From the IMG/VR virus record IMGVR_UViG_3300017728_000004, positions 1 through 62,607 of that record: a stretch of DNA of 62,607 bases; one strand, written 5' to 3'. Source of the stretch: a virus. The notes below the pieces were generated by a model. That model made no database searches and had not been told where the DNA came from. It saw only the letters and a program-made list of their open reading frames with translations. Position numbers and translations under genes: made by a program. Positions 60,201 through 62,607 of this stretch are shown here, piece after piece; the stretch's first letter is position 1, and each line of letters begins with the position of its first letter.

Positions 60201-62607
60201 TTAACGCTGGTCAAGTAATCAGAACCGCTGATACAAAGGCAGAGGTTATTGGTTATAATCAGGCAAGAAGAACTCTTTATCTTGGTAAGATTGGTAGAAC
60301 TCAATCTACAGGTCAAGACTATCATTCAGCAACCTTTACTGCTGGAGCTTCTCTCAATACTTACAATGAGAGATATGGAACGGCATGTTTATCACTTTCT
60401 CGTGGTACTGCTCCTCATACTTTTGTTAGTGGTGTTACTAATGCAATCACTGCATCTGTTGGTGCAAGTGGGACATTCACTGCTGCAACAGGAACAACTT
60501 ATGAACCTCTTTCTGGACTCTTAGTCCTTGAGATTGGAACTCACTCCTTGACCACCAGCAATAAAGTAACTATTGCCGATAATGGTGTCGTATTCACTTG
60601 TGCTTCAGATAATAACACCAATAACTATGCATATCCTCGTTCTGGTGATCCTGCATCTGGTCAAGCACTTACAATCACAGGAACCACTTCAACCACAATT
60701 ACGGTTAACGTTGGAGCAGTTCCTGTTGATGAGTATATTAGTTATGCCACCTCTACCGAATTTGGTTTTGGAACAGGTGCATTTACGGTCGAACTTTGGG
60801 TTAATCCTATTTCTGTTTCTGCAGGAAGCAAGTCACTCTTTGACTTTAGAACAGCAGCAACCGAACTGTCACCCTATCTGTATCTTGATGGTGCAAACCT
60901 AAAATACTACAATAATGGTAGTGTTACAATCACTGGTACAACAAACTTAGTTGCTGGAACTTGGTATCATGTTGCCATCAGCAGAAGCGGTAGTACAACT
61001 AAAATGTTCCTCAATGGAACACAAGAGGGTGGTGATTACAGTGACGCTAGTGATTATGGATCCACAAAACCAATTAGAATTGGTGCTGCTTATGACGCCA
61101 CTGCAGTATTGCCTGGTTATGTCGATGAGTTCCGTGTTTCCAATAATGCTCGTTACACTGGTACATTCACTGCACCTGCAGGTATCTTCCAAGGTGATGC
61201 TAATACAAAACTACTTCTCCATATGGATGGTGAAGATGGTCAAACTTATGTTGATGATTGGTCTGGCACCGAAGGATTTACTAAGGGTGAAGACTTCAAT
61301 AACGGTGCAATTCTTGCAACATCTAGACTTACAGGAGCACCTGCTGGATTCGCTGGTAGGTCTCAAAGATACTATGATGCTGCGAACCTGATTGAACTCA
61401 ACAAAGATTATATTGCTAAGGAAACAGTCTATCTATTGACTCAGCAATATCCATCATTGACAATTCCTGGTGGTAATGTCAATTGTGAAGATGATATTCG
61501 CGATATCTTATCTGCGATTATCGAAGATCTTCGCAATGGTTCTAATAGTCATCTATGGGATGCTGCAGCATTGTATGTCGATAGAACAACTGTTCCTATC
61601 ACTATCAGTCATGTTGATACTGAGATTACTGAAACCTTATGGGCATATGAAAAAGTTGATGATATTCTCCAGTACATCATTAATAATACTCTTTGGACAA
61701 CTGCTGGTTCTCATGGATTGACGCAGAGAACTGATACTACAATTACAGATTCTTCTACGTCATCTCTGACTAAATTTACACCTGTTGCACCAACAACATA
61801 TGCTGAGGATACAGGTCTGCTGACTCTATCCATTGGATCTCATTCACTAACAACAGCATCAAGAGTTTCTCTAGCAAGAGAATCAATTATATTCACTTGT
61901 GCTGATGATGGTAATGATCGTCAAATCGCTTATCCTGATCCTGGTAATGCAACTGCATATGATCAAGTTCTAGCAGTAGAAGCAGTCACTGCAACAACAA
62001 TCACTGTTAATGTTGGAGCATCTCCTGCTGGTCAGCAATATGCACACACATTCGTAAGTGCTGCAGCAAATGCAGTCACTGAACTGGATTACACGACAGG
62101 AGATTGTGCAGATGTTTATAGCACAATCGGTAACCTGATTGACATCCTTACTGATACGCTCACCAATGCAAATCTGAGTTCTCCTGTCGATCATTTAGCA
62201 AGTGTAACTAAGGTTGCTCCAGTATTTGAATTCCAGGGTGGTACAGTTAATGCATACCTAGAAACCGACTTTACAGTTAACTATCAAGACACTGTAAATG
62301 ATCTGATTTATACCAATCAAATTGATGGTGACGGTCAGTATAGATTTAGAGATGCCGCTGGATTGATTCGTGCTAACCGCACACCTATCGTAGATAAAGC
62401 AGCAGCAGATATGATCACAAGATATCCTGATCTCGCTCAGGATATGCCTAGAAACCAAAGTGGTGGTAGTACTGATGGTACTATTCGTTGTAAAACTGAC
62501 CTAGGACAAATTCTGGATGCGCTCGCGAATGATATTGAAAATGGTGGTAATAGAAATACCGTCACTGCTGGTAACTTCTATGTCGGTGCTAGTGGAGAAC
62601 TACAGCA
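48212..62607 (+). CDS. Giant virion/baseplate protein, 3' end beyond window
   Basis: An uninterrupted frame from ATG 48212 to the window edge: at least 4798 codons. It follows gp6, the T4 gp7 position, although no gp7 similarity is evident. Visible parts: N-terminal TPDFIGSEYPLFNKF; blocks of ~40-residue GxGY...PP...GGGGTGA beta repeats (about residues 307-597, 1120-1347, 1753-1817, 3003-3240); a YHYH-type motif (GWAFDGNPIYGPYGY, about 1423); a propeller-like region with FIAKFSALGVKEWEN repeats (about 1827-2207); LamG/concanavalin-like domains (about 2247-2423 and 4187-4350); and two copies of a SLTT...FTCA module (about 4097 and 4533). No hydrolase motif is obvious. It is probably a wedge or peripheral adhesin that reaches the cell surface. 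Confidence 0.75.
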   Translation, partial: MNINKVSQSIASQTPDFIGSEYPLFNKFIEYYYRSQEKTGLGQNIVNNFLQYLDIDKLDIGILDGSTKVVEEITATSDTIVVESVDQFLDANGSILIGDEVIYYESTTTSPNIALTPGISYEQVKLKWTPLAQIIDSFDGTTRSFPLTSQANPIGPPTAQHIIVSLYGDVLIPNTDYTISGTNIVFTNPPRSRIASDDNSSTYITFLSGFIENTIVGIDNISNSFGEGKTEFKLTRNGVKYEPIVDEYLVAVYDNELLVPKVDYFLDGDIFIFNTAPLNGRFLSLYSIEAPIPSFGSGAVGYARIDNLGQLTSISINENGSGYRFQYPPKVNISSVKSGAGANATALVNGIKSSTLLSGGKGYSDTNPPTVVIENPTVAGSKLAELKATVTDGTITAVNIVDSGSGYTFTPRVTFRQPGGAILGAPTISSGSISGTVTVIDGGQGYTTAPTIYVDEPLGDNPIRANIQAVLTNGVITGTNVLNAGQGYTSVPRVAVIDPTGAQVLQTQVDGDGRVIGIEILSGGNGFDDVPSVYIVDNRPNGGIGATATASIFNGRITDINVTNFGSGYSAATPPSVVIQAPPQAEASVEIGLNEITGFSINKSGKEYSKAQFIGCARAASGVTSYTESGNAVFSNDTMAMPAAASANVKCLDALFVKRLLDKYTEQFLPDVPELDYKKIDVRTAIKSVKDFYSSKGTSFSVAYLFKLLYGEQISISYPKDQIIKPSSATWSIDTILRATLVSGDPTNIKDGLLTQEADIADPNIRAASALVENYISIKTSEVEIFELVLSEETIVGSFTVPYKTKLAEPLGIEDNVITVDSTIGWPERNGEFVIGSSEVVQYKEKSLNQFIECTRSVNNIVEDWDSATPVASNFTVFINRGTAQEVVLNVVGIVDAQQTTLTDTGSYYLSGDKLTVSKLGGTSTKPELRTWLYNVKKLIEVSSVTFGGINNRFATITCSNAHGLLVGDQVTVYGANPIIYNGSFFVTSRDSETIFQYQLPQPATVIPQGNILVSVDLNKGKSDNIAVLNSIGPYTTNVQNSFFNDDSVYVASTGIPNYAIGPFPGSALLPGNQRKLNRFPLNPLTISTKSSISPGPVGTWVNGVSIWSYKSDIAKTFGPVTSIGITDAGSDYDAASPPTITISGGGGTGATASVVVDGSITSITVDASGSNYTSSPLVSIVGGGGSGAAATAIITKGVVSRILMNSGGTGYTSQPSITIVGGGGTGATATASVRGPIKSIGVDEGGASYTSQPDVSLSSGSGAVAQAIVSNGRIISIAIISAGSGYTTAPEVTIQGDGFGALARATIDTDGENAGRVTAIEILNRGINYVQGTTIINLTSVGNNATFSSNVFQWTYNLEQTTTFDAAKGAVFAGFNNQYGGEYAHLANPQKLRYILGDNLFVNTNGETLEQEDQLTHSPIIGWAFDGNPIYGPYGYTDPTDQASAISRLDTSYRLKTNLVYNETTNPYPVRTAGPLLTEETAGKFIEDYEYVFGLGDLDQYNGRFCKTPNFPEGVYCYFVTIDTTENGNALFPYVTGPDFNSVVDSWNLNKDAVQQNIPTGVVRYRDPYENVDIDVERAPNASTNALTTEGGEILLFDIEDENRDGIIDAAETADPDQLFEESPLQLFDYFPSVRFDSKVDIEVETITKFEDAAVTGFTVENPGKSYQVNDILTFDNSGTEGIGVSARVSRITGETIQSYGFETVNDKNYGVVQTTVPHNITAGDTVFVDYSPVMDNTNKQFIVRQLKGIEELVIEQSGSGYDDQIPPTIIIDGDGESASLEAVVTTVGSIDNVNIINSGSGYTKNPRVILSHPQVFKKADYYVSTIANQNYVKVNDAIVNGDKELFVCGKTLDNNSNEVAFIAKFSALGVKEWENSLESQTGQTYTEFLKLDVSGNNIWVVGENKPNATILAAYNPDIILAKYTQADDGLSATLNFQKGYAGISGSTRADKVTAIKRYSDTRYIIGGYTNTNSANPYDAFIASIDSTGNFAAKRKISTSSKSEKLLDLIVLDDAVYFVLETADSDSATDIKLSFGKAQIGTSAITIDWIKEINNSLYSFLNVSLVSDEFNECYINATLRLKSDNTTKDSFWVGKFDTTGEVLWNYRYVAPAGESVEVAQKGVIDIFGDLNVAFTRTNNTTLYKTVDTVKIGYDGKIKSHTNNEFNKNNIEGISVHALTVDNSGDVYALGQTSWNRNEFILEFTSGATTDTCDHYTPTYTGTAGAIQYLANAAYLPGYQTASPSSWENANITIPAAQLGTKLNDDWTCEFMVYKNGSEYNDFSQTQVTLMAIGDATVSTGGLWLYYDLSSGKLELVVTNNTTSINSAGSALQSVSTTMYADNNWQFVGLTKSGNTFTGYVNGIQVFTGTIADTSLGNKDMFFGNIPGRNTTLGDFRSNEQFQGYFDNIRLRNRLVTPTVPSEVSALPTSGGYGLAFSWVDTAWFTTNMNRYDYIDYIGWALKTDKNSDSARIGDQGVKTNTGVGFARTTVTPVTGSTLTVTNVGLALGDAGLQTLDFDDATITLAQDTEALTYAVDDWSSRTSTVPSPGSQKLKVTAVVRNRYYIKVTNTVKIDNVQELTINQPFAFTVGSKLRLNSDSGSFINSGYILRIDRTNNKVYVAVNNNAWSDDLNTGNLLTEQFAEQSTYGITGPVPQDVNIITDYIFEKIDNTTPGTFDIDLDKYNLDNTYNAGGGQNLDSFAKFKPFNTDFYGVKIEEVSGSSTFIVGSVVNISASDISFNAAYTTAQITNLTGVLKITLVATLDKTLQCTAVANTDEVYVITNDKHYLSVGENISVDGNPSQESGGVTYDEYDGSFIVDSVVSSKEFTYKLSAAAITAPAVSAGSVSVFGKSPVLKMYYGHQYLFDLSHSSMAGANLSFSKDNLFKLEYSFNSIERIGTPGLTGEGQPTPTVKLKVGRGTVTNISYYFDPSRTGSESPIADGSYLDIVDSPYLGTFTITDTSGGTITTGDTIYKFLLPDEPEGVATVSQSSYSTSSTKAVGPISDIRIVNAGGFYSRLPIVTGIQSSRKIERVAINEPGTEYTVGTYNAVPIGGDGEGGLVSITVADGTDDEGVSIPGQVQEVVVTSPGKGYTTATIDLEAIEGILGAGLTGSGAELEVVIPPFGIGASIFTKGDKVGKIKKLKNNNFGYDYPHDYTLRPEITFPINAQLTSTSILDSITVTNPGSGYSQAPAVVITGGGGTGAIAEASIRNGRIDQILVKDPGAGYSSEPTVSLKSSFNYVVNLDLGLLQFAFPHGIVNGSEVTLSVTDTGDGADFPLAAGALGRLNSTTTYFAITGSANSLEDDQLKLAITAANAELGDSISYANTGVGRQSLLTESFGAAASANVITSTFLEGELVYQGDTLETATATGYVSTNSGWQVGPRVLKIVDYTGDFASNQRVTGVISKSSGIISDLKIAKGVLEIGSITKTTGQFIDDVGKPSEIIQKIQDSYYYQDFSYAVKSSVSIDDWKDILIKNVHPASFKVFGELNLNEYGSIPNKITDFQLTKSVELARESIVPNIQSFSLVEPVYSEFNNTEVLFRQKRLTSSENILTSVVQRIDNISNLFDGERISFPLTVSGNNVVANSNQLMIVLNGVAQTPNTSFEVQGDSIVFSEPPSPPASVKYVNVTIDQINNVSFAFTNQSGIFPYVGDTLIGVSSTARLTVTKVLGDVIQGYVTEGTFIIGELCTVGATGFSANLATNTAITNIGLFAFGETVTNLQGDTAKVEQINLQSGQETPLAKLRYTIGAATASVEVVAIADVDAPVPAGTFTQGQKYQFGSEIFTVNTITDGSDSTTLGLTRGEDGTQAVAQQEDIPIYGTQISVTDALTLSKTAGTYKSTPGLYDIELNDVIIGASSGVVARITSTSAYQDPVTQEFIGQVNISEGSSFFGLLFNRITSQTYPNIVLDDISKSTVSIVDFTDNATAFDIRFPSNELINNFVIPYDTASGALQQDEYIRNYKLEYGSSSADFFANEGGKTRKLTFTDSVGSGFFNAGQVIRTADTKAEVIGYNQARRTLYLGKIGRTQSTGQDYHSATFTAGASLNTYNERYGTACLSLSRGTAPHTFVSGVTNAITASVGASGTFTAATGTTYEPLSGLLVLEIGTHSLTTSNKVTIADNGVVFTCASDNNTNNYAYPRSGDPASGQALTITGTTSTTITVNVGAVPVDEYISYATSTEFGFGTGAFTVELWVNPISVSAGSKSLFDFRTAATELSPYLYLDGANLKYYNNGSVTITGTTNLVAGTWYHVAISRSGSTTKMFLNGTQEGGDYSDASDYGSTKPIRIGAAYDATAVLPGYVDEFRVSNNARYTGTFTAPAGIFQGDANTKLLLHMDGEDGQTYVDDWSGTEGFTKGEDFNNGAILATSRLTGAPAGFAGRSQRYYDAANLIELNKDYIAKETVYLLTQQYPSLTIPGGNVNCEDDIRDILSAIIEDLRNGSNSHLWDAAALYVDRTTVPITISHVDTEITETLWAYEKVDDILQYIINNTLWTTAGSHGLTQRTDTTITDSSTSSLTKFTPVAPTTYAEDTGLLTLSIGSHSLTTASRVSLARESIIFTCADDGNDRQIAYPDPGNATAYDQVLAVEAVTATTITVNVGASPAGQQYAHTFVSAAANAVTELDYTTGDCADVYSTIGNLIDILTDTLTNANLSSPVDHLASVTKVAPVFEFQGGTVNAYLETDFTVNYQDTVNDLIYTNQIDGDGQYRFRDAAGLIRANRTPIVDKAAADMITRYPDLAQDMPRNQSGGSTDGTIRCKTDLGQILDALANDIENGGNRNTVTAGNFYVGASGELQ

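Noticed and set aside
48212-62607. Many short + and - frames in the last 14 kb
   Set aside because: All lie in other frames over one uninterrupted large frame with recognisable domains. None has a supporting ribosome site or protein motif.

Overview
This window is part of the genome of a T4-like myovirus that infects a marine picocyanobacterium (Synechococcus or Prochlorococcus). The virion genes are T4-type: gp25, gp6, a gp5 hub spike with an OB domain, a gp27-like hub and a PAAR tip. Several transcription units start from T4-type late promoters (ATAAATA). The auxiliary genes cp12 (Calvin cycle inhibitor) and cpeT (phycobiliprotein lyase) point to a cyanobacterial host. Nearly everything reads on the + strand. 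Genes are packed tightly, often with ATGA or TAATG stop-start overlaps. I see no integrase, insertion sequence or CRISPR array.

Layout. 1-6.7 kb: tail and baseplate-hub genes (a partial hydrophobic structural protein, a 1021 aa protein with two peptidoglycan-hydrolase-like domains, and a gp27-like hub). 6.7-9.9 kb: early plus late promoter, cp12, cpeT, tRNA-Val, a secreted HExxH protein, a cupin and two tandem 2OG-Fe(II) oxygenases. 9.9-12.4 kb: gp5-like spike without a lysozyme domain. 12.4-16.4 kb: small genes, tRNA-Leu, tRNA-Asn and three more 2OG-Fe(II) oxygenases. 16.4-23.2 kb: three large structural proteins. 23.2-29.9 kb: seven tandem tail-fibre-like genes that share an anchor domain but carry different C-terminal heads (discoidin-like, fibrinogen-like, glycine-rich). 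29.9-31.7 kb: a terminator/promoter unit and a run of overlapping small genes. 31.7-34.6 kb: a restriction-modification-like operon (HicA-like protein, putative PD-(D/E)XK nuclease, DNA methyltransferase, ParB-like DGNHR protein). 34.6-42.1 kb: an SF2 helicase and about 25 very small early-type genes, several driven by sigma70-like promoters preceded by a repeated palindrome, plus an inverted pair of DnaA-box-like sequences. 42.1-62.6 kb: a 923 aa structural protein, PAAR tip protein, gp25, gp6 and one giant open frame that runs off the window (at least 4798 codons).

How the parts fit together. The structural genes build the baseplate, the puncturing device and host-recognition appendages, mostly under late control. 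The small-gene block looks like the early host-takeover region, using host-type promoters. cp12 and cpeT would adjust host carbon fixation and light harvesting. The features I consider most unusual are the fibre-head array, the R-M-like operon, the CAGT-N5-AACTG promoter palindromes, terminators whose loop is the -35 box of the next promoter, and the giant multi-domain baseplate or adhesion protein. All functional calls come from reading motifs and context by eye; no database search was possible.
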